Assembly (NCBI RefSeq): GCF_003628535.1
Contig: NZ_RBCI01000014.1
Span: forward strand, 124,001-188,000
Direction of reading: 5' to 3'
Length of the DNA stretch: 64,000 nt
DNA from: Flavisolibacter nicotianae
GTDB lineage: Bacteria; Bacteroidota; Bacteroidia; Chitinophagales; Chitinophagaceae
The notes below the pieces were generated by a model. The model did no database searches. It was not told where the DNA came from and saw only the letters and a list, made by a program, of their open reading frames with translations. Shown here piece by piece: positions 17,702 through 27,308 of the stretch. Positions within the stretch are counted from its first letter, which is position 1. Every line of letters begins with the position of its first letter. A program made the position numbers and the translations under genes.

Positions 17702-19330
17702 CTATCCCCTTTCTGTACCGGGAACAACCGGCCGGATAAAGGCGGGAACGATCCGGCTTTTTGTTGCCTGCTCAAATGCATAGGCCAGCCGGATGATCTC
17801 ACCTTCCTGGTAGGCACCGGCAACAAAAGAAAGACCGACCGGTAATCCGTGCACGGCACCCATGGGAACCGTGATGTGGGGATAACCCGCCATGGCTGCA
17901 GGCGGACAAAAGTAAAACCCGGTATCGTAATCGCCGTTGATCAGGTCCGTGCAACCTGCGGGTCCAATGCTGGTTGCGCAAATGGCCTGCAAATCGTTTT
18001 GTTGCAGGATGTCGTCGATGATCTTTTTCGTACTGGTCGTCTTTGCGAGGGCCTCCCTGTATGCCTGGCTATCCAGTCCGCCCAGGGCATTGCTTGTTTC
18101 CAGAATTTCCTGCTTGAAATACGGCATGGCCTTCGCTTCGTTTTTCCGATTGAAGGCAATCACATCTGCCAGTGTTTTCACCGGTGCGTTGGAGCCCGAA
18201 AGGTAGCGGTTGACACCATCCTTAAACTCGTATTGCAACACGGCAAATTCGGCACCGCCAACGCCTTCCCGAACGGCTTTCAACAACTCTATTTCAATGA
18301 TCGTCGCCCCGCTTTTTTTCAACACGTCGATCGCGTTCCGGTAAAGGCCTACCACGCCTTCGTGCCCACTGAGAAAACTTTTTTCAATGCCGATCCGTTT
18401 TCCACGCAGACCATTTGCATCCAAAAAACGGGTGTAGTCTTTTTCTGTTTTTCCCTTGCTCTCACCTGTTACAGTGTCGGCCGGATCCATACCCGCCAAA
18501 ACGCTTAACAGGATGGCTGCGTCTTTGACGGTGCGGGCCATTGGTCCTGCCGTGTCCTGCGTGGCGGAAATAGGAATGATCCCGCTGCGGCTGACCAAAC
18601 CAATGGTGGGCTTAATGCCGACGATACCATTGAACGAGGAGGGTGCAATCACAGAACCATCGGTCTCCGTTCCCACGGCTACGGCACAAAAGTTGGCCGA
18701 CACGGCTGCGCCGGAACCCGAGCTGGAGCCGCTCGGATTGCGATCGAGGATGTAGGGGTTTTTGGTTTGTCCGCCCCGGCTGCTCCATCCGCTGGTCGAC
18801 CGGGTGGAGCGGAAGTTGGCCCATTCACTCAAATTGGTCTTCCCCAAAATCACGGCACCGGCATCGCGAAGCTGCCTGACCACGAAGGCATCTTTTGCTG
18901 CCTTGTTTCCCGCCAGGGCCAATGCACCGGCCGTGGTCATCATTTTGTCGGCTGTGTCGATGTTGTCTTTGATCAGGACAGGAATACCGTGAAGGGGTCC
19001 GCGCAGTTTCCCTGCTTTTCGTTCGGCATCCATTTGATCGGCGATCTTCAATGCATCCGGGTTTATTTCGATTACCGAATTGATGGCCGGGCCATTTTTA
19101 TCGTGACTGGCAATGCGTTTTAAATATTGTTCGGTAATGAACCGCGACGTGTACACACCGCTTCGCATTTTTTGCTGGAGCACGTCGATGGTAACCTCTT
19201 CCAGCAGGAAACTTGCAGCGCCGGAGTCCTGTGCTTTTGAGTCGGTGGCATTGGCCAGGGCCATGCCTGGAATGGGCGCAATGGCCAAACCGGCAAGCGA
19301 ACTATTTTTCAGAAAGTGTCGTCTGTTCAT
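17702..19330 (-). CDS. Tat-exported amidase (amidase signature family)
   Basis: The 542-residue protein starts Met-Asn-Arg-Arg-His-Phe-Leu-Lys-Asn, a twin-arginine signal, followed by a hydrophobic Ala/Leu/Ile segment. The amidase-signature triad is visible: Lys121 in Val-Leu-Ile-Lys-Asp-Asn, a cis-Ser near 203 in the Gly/Ser-rich loop and nucleophile Ser226 in Thr-Asp-Gly-Ser-Val. It should hydrolyse an amide in the periplasm; the specific substrate is unknown. Length and motifs resemble peptide amidases or secreted amidases of Bacteroidota and plants-associated bacteria rather than the Glu-tRNA amidotransferase GatA, because of the signal and the lack of gatB/C nearby. Confidence 0.92.
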   Translation of the reverse strand: MNRRHFLKNSSLAGLAIAPIPGMALANATDSKAQDSGAASFLLEEVTIDVLQQKMRSGVYTSRFITEQYLKRIASHDKNGPAINSVIEINPDALKIADQMDAERKAGKLRGPLHGIPVLIKDNIDTADKMMTTAGALALAGNKAAKDAFVVRQLRDAGAVILGKTNLSEWANFRSTRSTSGWSSRGGQTKNPYILDRNPSGSSSGSGAAVSANFCAVAVGTETDGSVIAPSSFNGIVGIKPTIGLVSRSGIIPISATQDTAGPMARTVKDAAILLSVLAGMDPADTVTGESKGKTEKDYTRFLDANGLRGKRIGIEKSFLSGHEGVVGLYRNAIDVLKKSGATIIEIELLKAVREGVGGAEFAVLQYEFKDGVNRYLSGSNAPVKTLADVIAFNRKNEAKAMPYFKQEILETSNALGGLDSQAYREALAKTTSTKKIIDDILQQNDLQAICATSIGPAGCTDLINGDYDTGFYFCPPAAMAGYPHITVPMGAVHGLPVGLSFVAGAYQEGEIIRLAYAFEQATKSRIVPAFIRPVVPGTERG

Positions 19331-19447
19331 CCTTTAAAAATAGGATGAAAACAGGTGCAGGAATTTACACGGAAAGTTTTCCACGAAAAAGGAAACCAGG
19401 TTTACCGCGGAAGCCTTAGGCCGGTTTCTGCGACCCGGCTAACAACT

Positions 19448-19834
19448 TTATTTATTCACCCAGTAATCAACCACAACTACCTTGTCCAGATACGGTTTCA
19501 AAATGGCACCAAAGGCTTTGTGTGCCGGGTGCGGCAGGTAAATATCCCGCCCTTTTTCGCTGTCGAAGGTGAGAAAGAAACAGTGTGTCAACCCTTCGTT
19601 CAGCTTTTCCGGGCTGTTGTTGATTCCCCATTCAAACCCTTTGATCTCTTTGATCTTTGAGGGCAGCGCACGGAAGGCCTCTTCCACTTTTTGAATATCC
19701 TGCGGCGACGTGCCATCCTTGAACCTGAAGAGGACAACATGGCGAAGTTGTTTTTGCGTGGTGTTGTTTGACGATTGCGCATGCATAACGGCTACTGTTA
19801 GCAGCAGGAGAAAAAGAACTGCGAACCTTTTCAT
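19448..19834 (-). CDS. Secreted Dabb (stress-responsive A/B barrel) domain protein
   Basis: From the ATG at 19834 (128 residues) the protein has a signal peptide (Lys-Arg-Phe-Ala-Val-Leu-Phe then Leu-rich, ending His-Ala-Gln). A Dabb ferredoxin-like domain follows: Arg-His-Val-Val-Leu-Phe-Arg-Phe-Lys near residue 32 and His-Pro-Ala-His-Lys near residue 105, both typical of the family. Such proteins are usually small dimers of unknown function, some with cyclase or peroxidase activity. It follows the GH42 gene (gap 109 bases) and precedes the amidase. An exported Dabb protein beside glycosidases is common in Bacteroidota, but its role is not known. Confidence 0.85.
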   Translation of the reverse strand: MKRFAVLFLLLLTVAVMHAQSSNNTTQKQLRHVVLFRFKDGTSPQDIQKVEEAFRALPSKIKEIKGFEWGINNSPEKLNEGLTHCFFLTFDSEKGRDIYLPHPAHKAFGAILKPYLDKVVVVDYWVNK

Positions 19835-19943
19835 TGTGCTGTGGTTTTTAAATTTCAAGTTTCGATGGTAAGATCTGGCAAATTAGGCCGAACATTCCGA
19901 AGCCGCGTTTCGTTCACCAGGCAATTTACTGGGTTTGCGTCCC

Positions 19944-22028
19944 TTATTGCTCTTCAATGATTTCAAATCCCCAGGGCGGTAAAACAAGTTTCGTCTGCGG
20001 GGGCAGCGCTGCCCCGGAAAGCAATTTCGTTGCTTTTTTGTATGGATACAGAACTGTTTGTGGCTGGCCCGAATAATTCAAATAATAGCGGACCGTTTTC
20101 CCTAGCCCGTTCACTCCCGACTTTAGAATAACCGGGAATTTCAGGTCCTGGTCTTTGCCCCAGAGACCAGCCGCTTTCACCGCATTTTCCAAAATCTTTT
20201 CGGTCACCTCGTTGCTGGTGAGGCAGCCAATGTAGGTGGCCAACCCTTTGCCATAGTTGTTTTGGGTGATAGCTGCGTATTTGCCCCAGTACGGATGATC
20301 GTACCAGGCCAGCACCCTGGCCGTGGTGGGCTGAAGCAGTTCCATCCATTTATGTACCTTGTTTTGCTCGGGGCCAACATGGAAAGGGTTGCCTTTTAAC
20401 GACACCTCGTTCCCGGGATTGGTAAACTGGCTATAGGTTACGCCACAGGCTTCACTGATAATACCCGGTTGGCGCACGGTCCGCACCTTTACGTTCTCGT
20501 TGGAAAAACCGGACTTGAACGTGAAGACGGCCTGCCCGCCGTTTCTGACGTAGTTGTTTAACCGCCGGAGCAAACTGTCGGGTGCCGCATACAGTGCAGG
20601 AACCACGATCAATTTATATTTCTCCAATTCCGTTGTGGACGGATCGATCAGGTCAACGCCAACGTTCATGCGGTAAAACGCATCGTACATCGGCCGCAAA
20701 ATCGTATTGTAATTTTCACTCCCGATCGGGAAAGAATTAAAAGCCGTCAGCGCTTCGTTACTAAACAGGATGGCGACCCTGTTTTGTTTTTTAAGATTCA
20801 ACAAATGAGGGCTTAAGCGCCGGAAATCGGCGCCGATTGTTTTGGCTTCTTCATAGGTGGGATTGGGTTCGAAGTCGTGGCTGAGCAACCCTTTCCAGTA
20901 GGTCTCGATTGCGTTGTGAAGGGAATGCCAGTGCCAGTAGGAAACCATATTGGCACCGGAAGCGAGGTGACTGAAGGCCTGCAGCCGCAACTGGCCGGGG
21001 AAGGGCACCCATTCGGCAAAGCCCTGCGCCTCCGTTTCGATAACCAGGTAATTCTGTCCGCCTTTCATCGACCGGGCCACATCACCACCAAAGGAAATCT
21101 CTGTTCCCGTGAGGCTGTTTTGCGATGGATGGTAGATATCGATGCCGGCAATGTCCAGTGCTTTTGCTGCCGCAAAATGATCCACGTCGGGTTGTATGCC
21201 GTAAGAATAACCGCGCCATTCCAGGTCGAAGTTTTGCGTGATAAACTGGCTGGGCTTTTTGTACTCCCGTACAATTTTCGCCTGCCAGGCTAAATAGCTG
21301 GTCACAAGTGAGCGTTGAAATTTCCTGAATTCGGCCGAAAGACTGGCATTGATGCTGCCGTTTGCCGAAGGGAAATCGTCCCAGTTATTGATCCGGTTAC
21401 TCCAGTAGTCCAGTCCAAAGGCTTTATTGAGACTATCCAGCGAAGGGAATTTCGCCTTCATGTAGGCAACAAACTGTTTCTGTACGTTTGGCCCGCTGGT
21501 TTCGTACGACTTTGTTTCATTGTCTACCTGGTAGCCAATCACCGCCGGGTGATCTTTTACATGCGCCAGCAATTTGCGAATGACGTTTTCCGCGGCCTCC
21601 AAAAAGTACGGATTGGTGATGTCCATGTTCTGGCGGGCACCGTATTGATTTTGCCCTCTTGGCGTAATGGCAAGAACATCGGGATGTTTTTTTACCAGCC
21701 AGGTGGGCACGGCATATGTCGGTGTGCCGATGATCACTTTGATACCGGCGTCGTTCATGGCCTTCAACACCCGGTCGATGTGCGAAAAATCAAACACGCC
21801 TTCCTGCGGCTCAAGGGTACCCCAGGTTGACTCGGCGATGCGGACAACATTGATCCCTGCCTCTTTCATCATTTGCACATCCTTGTCCAGCCGTTCGTAC
21901 GGCATGTATTCATCGTAGTAGGCCACGCCAAACAACAGTCGGTCGGGTTGAAACTGCGCAGCGGCTTGCTGCAAAAACAGCAGCGAAAGAAGGCTTGCGA
22001 TCAGTGAAGAAAGTAAACTGTTTTTCAT
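19944..22028 (-). CDS. Secreted beta-galactosidase, GH42
   Basis: The 694-residue protein has a signal peptide (Leu-rich residues 5-18, ending Ala-Ala-Ala-Gln). A GH42 TIM barrel follows, with Gly-Val-Ala-Tyr-Tyr-Asp-Glu-Tyr at its start. The acid/base Glu171 lies in Gln-Val-Asp-Asn-Glu-Thr and the likely nucleophile Glu331 in Val-Ile-Glu-Thr-Glu. A trimerisation domain (about 400-600) and a C-terminal beta domain complete the normal layout. It would cleave beta-galactosides, for example from pectic side chains, in the periplasm. Together with GH78 in the same block it suggests feeding on plant heteropolysaccharides. Confidence 0.94.
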   Translation of the reverse strand: MKNSLLSSLIASLLSLLFLQQAAAQFQPDRLLFGVAYYDEYMPYERLDKDVQMMKEAGINVVRIAESTWGTLEPQEGVFDFSHIDRVLKAMNDAGIKVIIGTPTYAVPTWLVKKHPDVLAITPRGQNQYGARQNMDITNPYFLEAAENVIRKLLAHVKDHPAVIGYQVDNETKSYETSGPNVQKQFVAYMKAKFPSLDSLNKAFGLDYWSNRINNWDDFPSANGSINASLSAEFRKFQRSLVTSYLAWQAKIVREYKKPSQFITQNFDLEWRGYSYGIQPDVDHFAAAKALDIAGIDIYHPSQNSLTGTEISFGGDVARSMKGGQNYLVIETEAQGFAEWVPFPGQLRLQAFSHLASGANMVSYWHWHSLHNAIETYWKGLLSHDFEPNPTYEEAKTIGADFRRLSPHLLNLKKQNRVAILFSNEALTAFNSFPIGSENYNTILRPMYDAFYRMNVGVDLIDPSTTELEKYKLIVVPALYAAPDSLLRRLNNYVRNGGQAVFTFKSGFSNENVKVRTVRQPGIISEACGVTYSQFTNPGNEVSLKGNPFHVGPEQNKVHKWMELLQPTTARVLAWYDHPYWGKYAAITQNNYGKGLATYIGCLTSNEVTEKILENAVKAAGLWGKDQDLKFPVILKSGVNGLGKTVRYYLNYSGQPQTVLYPYKKATKLLSGAALPPQTKLVLPPWGFEIIEEQ

Positions 22029-22677
22029 GCAACCGGAATCAAAATGACGAAAAAAACGGCACCGTTCTACCAGGAATAACGGGCCGTTAATCTACTGTTT
22101 TTTCCACTTGTGTGCCAGGTGACCGAAAAACGAACAGTCAAACCAGGCTGACGTCCGATGACTTTCCGTTCAGCTATTGGGCAGACCTGCTTTTCTTTGT
22201 TCGGCCGGAAGTTGATTTGACCTTTTAAACTGGCAGCGACGTAATTGCTTCATGTAAGCTGTCCTGCAAACGATAACGAGTCGGGTTAAAACGTTGGACT
22301 TTGCACCTGTTCATCACCGTCTCGGCCGGCCCATCGTTACTTGCCTGACCGATAACGGCTGATCCGCTTCCACCTGGCAATTCCGAACTTCTTTTTTTGT
22401 TCACTCCTCCATGCTATTGGACTACATTTCCAGTTTCGATCGTTCACCGGCCAGGTCGTGTTGCCACGTTTACGTTTGGCTCATTGCTTTTGATACGATT
22501 TCAAAATAGATTTTCCATGAGCCTACCCATTTAGGTGGAATCCCCTATATCACAATATTTTATCTATACTGTTTAACTTTTAGCCGACAGATAAATTATT
22601 TTTGAAACACGTTCGCTTTCAGTTAAATACAGCCATTATCCAACATCCTAACCGGTATTCGAGGAGATAATGCATAG
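22029..22677. other. Intergenic DNA between GH42 and sensor kinase genes
   Basis: About 650 bases lie between the divergently read GH42 gene and the signalling operon. No gene is supported on either strand. A GAGGAG purine tract at 22661-22666 lies just before the kinase gene. Promoters for both flanking operons are expected, but none matches the Bacteroidota consensus well. Confidence 0.5.
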
Positions 22678-22698
22678 TTGAAAAACACCCTAAACCAC

Positions 22699-25236
22699 AT
22701 GAAACCACAAAAGTTATCTTTTGAAAAAAAGATTCTTGTTTTCTTTTTTCTGACCCTCATTTTGATTTCGGTAATTGTATTTCTTTCGATCAGAATAAAT
22801 ACTGAAACAAAATCCACGAGGAACTGGGTTTCACTTACAGAAAAGGTTTTGTCTCTTGCGGATTCGCTCCAAAACGACGAGCAGGAAGTTGTCATTCAAT
22901 CCAGGAGCTTTATTCTGACTGCAAACGAAAACTATCTGTTGTCGTATACGGCCACCAATGCATCCCTCCAACGGAATTTGGCGCGGCTTCGCCAGTTTAC
23001 AAGAGAAAACCGTTGGCAACAAAAAAAGGTCGATTCGTTACAAGCGATTTACATGGGTTATTTGCCGATACGGCAACAGGCCATCAACTTGCGAAGACAG
23101 AAAAACTTCCAGTTAGCCGATGTAGTGCAATTGATCTATAAAGCAGACACAGTGCTGGCACAATTACGGGACATCTTCCATTCTCTCAAATCCGAACAAA
23201 AACAACTGTTGAATGACAGAAAAGCCGCTTACCAAAAAAATGTTGAGTTTAGCGCCTGGGTCGTGCGGATCCTCCTGTTGCTTTTTGTTTTCGCCATCCT
23301 CCTTGCTTTTTATCTCGTTTACCGGAATTCTGTCAATCGCAGAAAAGCGGAATTGGCTTTGCGCAAAAGCGAAGAGCTGGTCAAAAGCATCATCCATTAT
23401 GCCCCGATTTTGGTGAACGTGAAAGACCGTTCGGGTAAATACATACTGGCCAATCAACAGTTTGCTACGGCTATCCAGGCAGATGCGGAACATATGATCG
23501 GAAAAACCTGTGAGGGAATCATTCCGCCGGCAATCGAGGCATTGGTCAACAAAGAGGATAATGAGGTCATCAAACACGGTCAACCGGTTGAACTGATGAT
23601 CGACCTTGACGCACCTGGCGGGAAGCACACTTTTCTTACCTCAAAATTCCCGCTTTATGATGACAAGGGAAGCCTCTATGCCATTGGCACAACAGCCATT
23701 GATATAACGCCGCTGAAAACCTCTCACGAAGCCCTCTTAAAAAGTTTCGAAAATCAGCAGAAAATTCTGGATGGCCTGCAACAGGCGCTTCGCACTTCGC
23801 TGGACCTGCTTTGCATCATCGATGGAAACGGAGAATTTATCATGCTCAGCGATACCGTCAGGCAGTTATTGGGCTACGCGCCGAAGGAACTGATGCACAA
23901 AAAATTCATGGACTTCGTGGTGGAAAGCGATCGGTCGCAAACCGCTGTCATTGCACGGCAAATCATGGACGGAGAACCCGTTGCAGATTTTACAAACCAT
24001 TACCGGAAAAAAGATGGTTCCATCATTCCCATTATCTGGTCTGCAACCTGGTCGGCAGAAGACAAGTTGATGTATTGCATTGCCCGCAACGGGTCCGAAC
24101 GGGTGAAAACGGCCCGGCAGCTAGCGCAAAGCGAAACAAGGCTCCTTCACGCCCAAAAAATTGCCCGGTTGGGTAACTGGGACTGGGACTTGCGGAACAA
24201 CACATGGTCCTGTTCGGATGAAATCTATCACCTGTTTGGTGTTGCGAAAGAAACAATCACGAATACGCAGCAATTCCTGCTTGACTCAATCCACCCGGAG
24301 GACAAACAGCAACTGGTAAACGCAAGAGAAAGCCTTCTTGCGAAGGGTGGGAAAATCGATATCGAACACCGGATCATCACAGCCAACGGTGCCATCCTTT
24401 TTGTACACACGAAAGGGGAAGTGAGTCTTGACAATGAGGGCCATCCTTTCTGGTTCAGCGGCACCATGCAGGACATTACAGAGCGAAAACGGTCAGAGCT
24501 CCAAATGAAGCAGCTTAACTCGGACCTTGAAAAAAGAGCGGAGGAATTAAAAGCATCCAATGCTGAACTGGAACGCTTCGCCTATGTAGCCTCGCACGAC
24601 CTGCAGGAACCCTTGCGCATGGTGACGAGTTTTTTAGCCCTGCTGCAAAAAAAACACCAGAACGAGTTTGACGAAACGTCGAAAAAATATATCCATTTCG
24701 CTGTAGATGGCGCGGAACGCATGAAAGGATTGATCCAGGACCTGTTGCATTATTCCCGGGTCGGGGCTTCTGCAGAAGCCTTCGGCACTGTTGATTTGAA
24801 TGTTCTGATCAAGGAACTGCAAACTGTGTTTGCGCCTGCACTCAGAGAAAACATGGGCATTTTGAACGTTCAACCCCTGCCCGTTGTTTCCGGTCACAAA
24901 ATGCAATTACACCAACTGTTTCAAAACCTGATTGGCAATGCGCTGAAGTACCGGAGCTCGCAAAATCCTTTCATTGAGGTGGGCTGTACGGACGAGAAAG
25001 AATATTGGCGCTTTTTTGTCAAGGATAACGGGATCGGAATTGACCAACGTTATTTTGATAAGATTTTCATCATCTTTCAGCGCCTGCATACAAGAACCGA
25101 TTACAGCGGCACCGGCATCGGCCTGGCCATCTGCAAAAAAATTGTCGAGCGGCACGGCGGAAAAATTTGGGTAAAGTCCGAGCCGGGTCAAGGCTCCACT
25201 TTCTATTTCACGTTAAAAAAATCACACAATGCTTAA
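22699..25236 (+). CDS. CHASE3-PAS sensor histidine kinase
   Basis: Membrane-bound histidine kinase of 845 residues from ATG 22699; a TTG at 22678, 11 bases after a GAGGAG ribosome site, is an alternative start. Two membrane helices (about 12-33 and 187-208) flank a CHASE3-type periplasmic helical sensor. Three PAS-like segments follow (about 220-340, 355-470 and 478-598). The phosphoacceptor is His633 in Ala-Ser-His-Asp-Leu-Gln-Glu-Pro-Leu-Arg. The ATPase domain has its N box (Gln-Asn-Leu-Ile-Gly-Asn-Ala-Leu-Lys), Asp-Asn-Gly-Ile-Gly-Ile and Gly-Thr-Gly-Ile-Gly-Leu. The His context places it with phytochrome-like kinases. It overlaps the receiver gene by 8 bases. Confidence 0.9.
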   Translation: MKPQKLSFEKKILVFFFLTLILISVIVFLSIRINTETKSTRNWVSLTEKVLSLADSLQNDEQEVVIQSRSFILTANENYLLSYTATNASLQRNLARLRQFTRENRWQQKKVDSLQAIYMGYLPIRQQAINLRRQKNFQLADVVQLIYKADTVLAQLRDIFHSLKSEQKQLLNDRKAAYQKNVEFSAWVVRILLLLFVFAILLAFYLVYRNSVNRRKAELALRKSEELVKSIIHYAPILVNVKDRSGKYILANQQFATAIQADAEHMIGKTCEGIIPPAIEALVNKEDNEVIKHGQPVELMIDLDAPGGKHTFLTSKFPLYDDKGSLYAIGTTAIDITPLKTSHEALLKSFENQQKILDGLQQALRTSLDLLCIIDGNGEFIMLSDTVRQLLGYAPKELMHKKFMDFVVESDRSQTAVIARQIMDGEPVADFTNHYRKKDGSIIPIIWSATWSAEDKLMYCIARNGSERVKTARQLAQSETRLLHAQKIARLGNWDWDLRNNTWSCSDEIYHLFGVAKETITNTQQFLLDSIHPEDKQQLVNARESLLAKGGKIDIEHRIITANGAILFVHTKGEVSLDNEGHPFWFSGTMQDITERKRSELQMKQLNSDLEKRAEELKASNAELERFAYVASHDLQEPLRMVTSFLALLQKKHQNEFDETSKKYIHFAVDGAERMKGLIQDLLHYSRVGASAEAFGTVDLNVLIKELQTVFAPALRENMGILNVQPLPVVSGHKMQLHQLFQNLIGNALKYRSSQNPFIEVGCTDEKEYWRFFVKDNGIGIDQRYFDKIFIIFQRLHTRTDYSGTGIGLAICKKIVERHGGKIWVKSEPGQGSTFYFTLKKSHNA

Positions 25237-25666
25237 AGAGGTCCGTATTTTATTGGTTGAAGACAACGAAGGCGACATTGTTTTAACAATGGAAGCGCTG
25301 AAAGAGGCGAAGATCAGAAATGAGATCGATGTGGTAAAGGATGGGGAAGCAGCCTTGCAGTTCCTTCGCAAAGCAGGTGTGTATAAAGAAGCATCGACAC
25401 CCGATCTTATTTTTCTCGACATCAACCTTCCCAAAATCGACGGCATGGAAATCCTTTCCATCATTAAGAACGATGAGCAGTTAAAAGTGATTCCTGTGAT
25501 CATGCTGACAACCTCTGATGCCGAGCGGGACATCATGAAATCGTACTATAATCATGCAAACTGCTATATCACAAAGCCCGTCGATTTAGACAAGTTTATG
25601 TCGATCATTCAAACCATCAAAAACTTTTGGATCAATATTGTAAAACTTCCGAAAACCAACGACTAA
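25229..25666 (+). CDS. Stand-alone response regulator (receiver only, Rcp1-like)
   Basis: The 145-residue single receiver domain has acidic pocket Glu11-Asp12, phosphoacceptor Asp64 in Ile-Phe-Leu-Asp-Ile-Asn-Leu-Pro, the switch Thr in Met-Leu-Thr-Thr-Ser and the Lys in Tyr-Ile-Thr-Lys-Pro. There is no output domain, as in the small Rcp1-type receivers paired with phytochrome-like kinases, which matches the upstream kinase's His motif. The start overlaps that kinase by 8 bases and the stop overlaps the next gene's ATG by one base (TAATG). It probably shuttles phosphate between the two kinases of the operon or acts on other targets. Confidence 0.93.
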   Translation: MLKEVRILLVEDNEGDIVLTMEALKEAKIRNEIDVVKDGEAALQFLRKAGVYKEASTPDLIFLDINLPKIDGMEILSIIKNDEQLKVIPVIMLTTSDAERDIMKSYYNHANCYITKPVDLDKFMSIIQTIKNFWINIVKLPKTND

Positions 25667-27093
25667 TGCCTCATACCAACAAACCCTTAACCATCCTCAT
25701 TGTCGAAGACAACGAAGGTGATTTTTTCTTATTCGAAGCCTACCTCAGGCAAACGAATGTGCCAATTAAAAATCTCTACCACGCCAGGTCGCTGGCAGAC
25801 GTGCCCACAGAAGAACGCGGGATCGATCTTGTATTTCTCGATTTAAGCCTGCCAGACAGTGGCGGTGTGGAATCGTTTATTTCCCTCAACCAAACGTTTC
25901 CCCGTATTCCGATTGTGGTTTTGTCCGGCTTAGCCGATGAAGGCATGGCCCTGGAGTGTATCACACAGGGTGCGCAGGATTACCTCCTGAAAAATGAACT
26001 CAACGAACGCTTTCTGGAAAAATCAATCAATTACAGCATTGAACGAAAGAAATCACTGGAGGAAATCCGCTCAATTAACCGGCAATATGAGTTGATTGGC
26101 AATGTAACGGAAGATGTGATCTGGAATTGGGAAATCGAACCCCAACGCATTTCCTACGGCAAAAAATCGTTTTTAGGCTATTCCGATACGGAGATTTTAT
26201 CTACACTGGATTGGTGGTGCGATAAGATCCACCCGGATGACAAACCACATGTGATGCAGAAAATTTCTGCGGTCGTTGAAAAAAGACAGGGCGATTTACA
26301 AGTAGAATACCGGTTTCGGTCTGCAGACAACACGTACCAGCATATGTATAGCAGGGGCGTTATTCTGCCAACCAACAATGATGGAGATCGACACATGATC
26401 GGTGCCATGATGAACATCACCGAACAGAAGAAGCTGCAGGAGAAACTGCTTGCAGCCCAAATCAACTTCCAGCGGCAAATAACAGAAGCCGTGTTGCTGG
26501 GACAGGAAAAGCAAAAGGAAGAAATTGGCAAAGAATTACACGACAACATTAACCAGATCCTGGCATCGGTAAAACTTTACCTGGAAACCGGACTGGGAAA
26601 CGCATCGCTTAAAGATGAGATGCTGATGATGAGCCGAAAAAATATTTTGTATGCGATCGATGAAATTCGTAAACTGTCTCATTCACTCGTCCCCCCTACT
26701 TTTAACGGCCTTGGATTCGTAGATGCCGTCAGGAATTTGGTAGAAGAATTGAATGCAACCAGTCAATTCCACATCTCGCTTTCGATATCGGCGTTTTCCG
26801 AAACCGAATTGGACGAAACAAAAAAACTAATGATTTTCCGGATCATCCAGGAACAACTGAACAACATTATCAAGTATGCAAAAGCCCAGGAAGTCCGGTT
26901 AACATTGGCCATGACCGATATGGCTATCAAACTATCAATTTCCGACGATGGCATTGGGTTTGACATGTCGAAAAAATCAAAAGGAATCGGGCTAAAAAAC
27001 ATTGACAGCCGTGTAGCCTATTATTCCGGGGAGGCCAACCTTTATTCGGAGCCGGGAAAAGGAACGACCCTGGAAGTGCGTTTGCCTGTTTAA
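25666..27093 (+). CDS. Hybrid receiver-PAS-NarX-type histidine kinase
   Basis: From the ATG at 25666 (475 residues, soluble) the protein has an N-terminal receiver (phosphoacceptor Asp59 in Phe-Leu-Asp-Leu-Ser-Leu-Pro), a PAS domain (about 140-255) and a HisKA_3 dimerisation segment with His292 in Lys-Glu-Leu-His-Asp-Asn. An ATPase domain with Asp-Asp-Gly-Ile-Gly-Phe near 440 follows. The receiver at the N-terminus and a NarL-partner-type kinase at the C-terminus suggest a relay: receiver input controls kinase output toward a LuxR-type regulator. No such regulator is in the operon; one is encoded at 41319. The gene ends before a strong terminator. Confidence 0.92.
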   Translation: MPHTNKPLTILIVEDNEGDFFLFEAYLRQTNVPIKNLYHARSLADVPTEERGIDLVFLDLSLPDSGGVESFISLNQTFPRIPIVVLSGLADEGMALECITQGAQDYLLKNELNERFLEKSINYSIERKKSLEEIRSINRQYELIGNVTEDVIWNWEIEPQRISYGKKSFLGYSDTEILSTLDWWCDKIHPDDKPHVMQKISAVVEKRQGDLQVEYRFRSADNTYQHMYSRGVILPTNNDGDRHMIGAMMNITEQKKLQEKLLAAQINFQRQITEAVLLGQEKQKEEIGKELHDNINQILASVKLYLETGLGNASLKDEMLMMSRKNILYAIDEIRKLSHSLVPPTFNGLGFVDAVRNLVEELNATSQFHISLSISAFSETELDETKKLMIFRIIQEQLNNIIKYAKAQEVRLTLAMTDMAIKLSISDDGIGFDMSKKSKGIGLKNIDSRVAYYSGEANLYSEPGKGTTLEVRLPV

Positions 27094-27255
27094 ATCCATG
27101 CAGGCTGGCCCTATCCCATTGCCCCAAAAAACCGGCTAAGGAGAGTCTTCGTTTGGTATTTCCTTCAATTGCGACGGTCTTTTAAAGAGGACTAAAAACC
27201 AATGGGACCGCTTTTATGATCACTGCGATCTTATCGGGCGGCAGCCGCTCAAGAT

Positions 27256-27287
27256 AAAAATGCCCCTTTTTTCAAAGGGGCATTTTT
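27256..27287. terminator. Bidirectional intrinsic terminator
   Basis: A perfect 14-base-pair inverted repeat (arms 27256-27269 and 27274-27287) surrounds a four-base loop. The arms contain GCCCC/GGGGC flanked by A and T runs, so a U-tract follows the hairpin in both directions. It sits between the end of the plus-strand signalling operon and the end of the minus-strand TonB receptor gene, the expected place for a shared terminator. Confidence 0.93.
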
Positions 27288-27308
27288 GCACGGAAAAAAA
27301 GAAAACAC

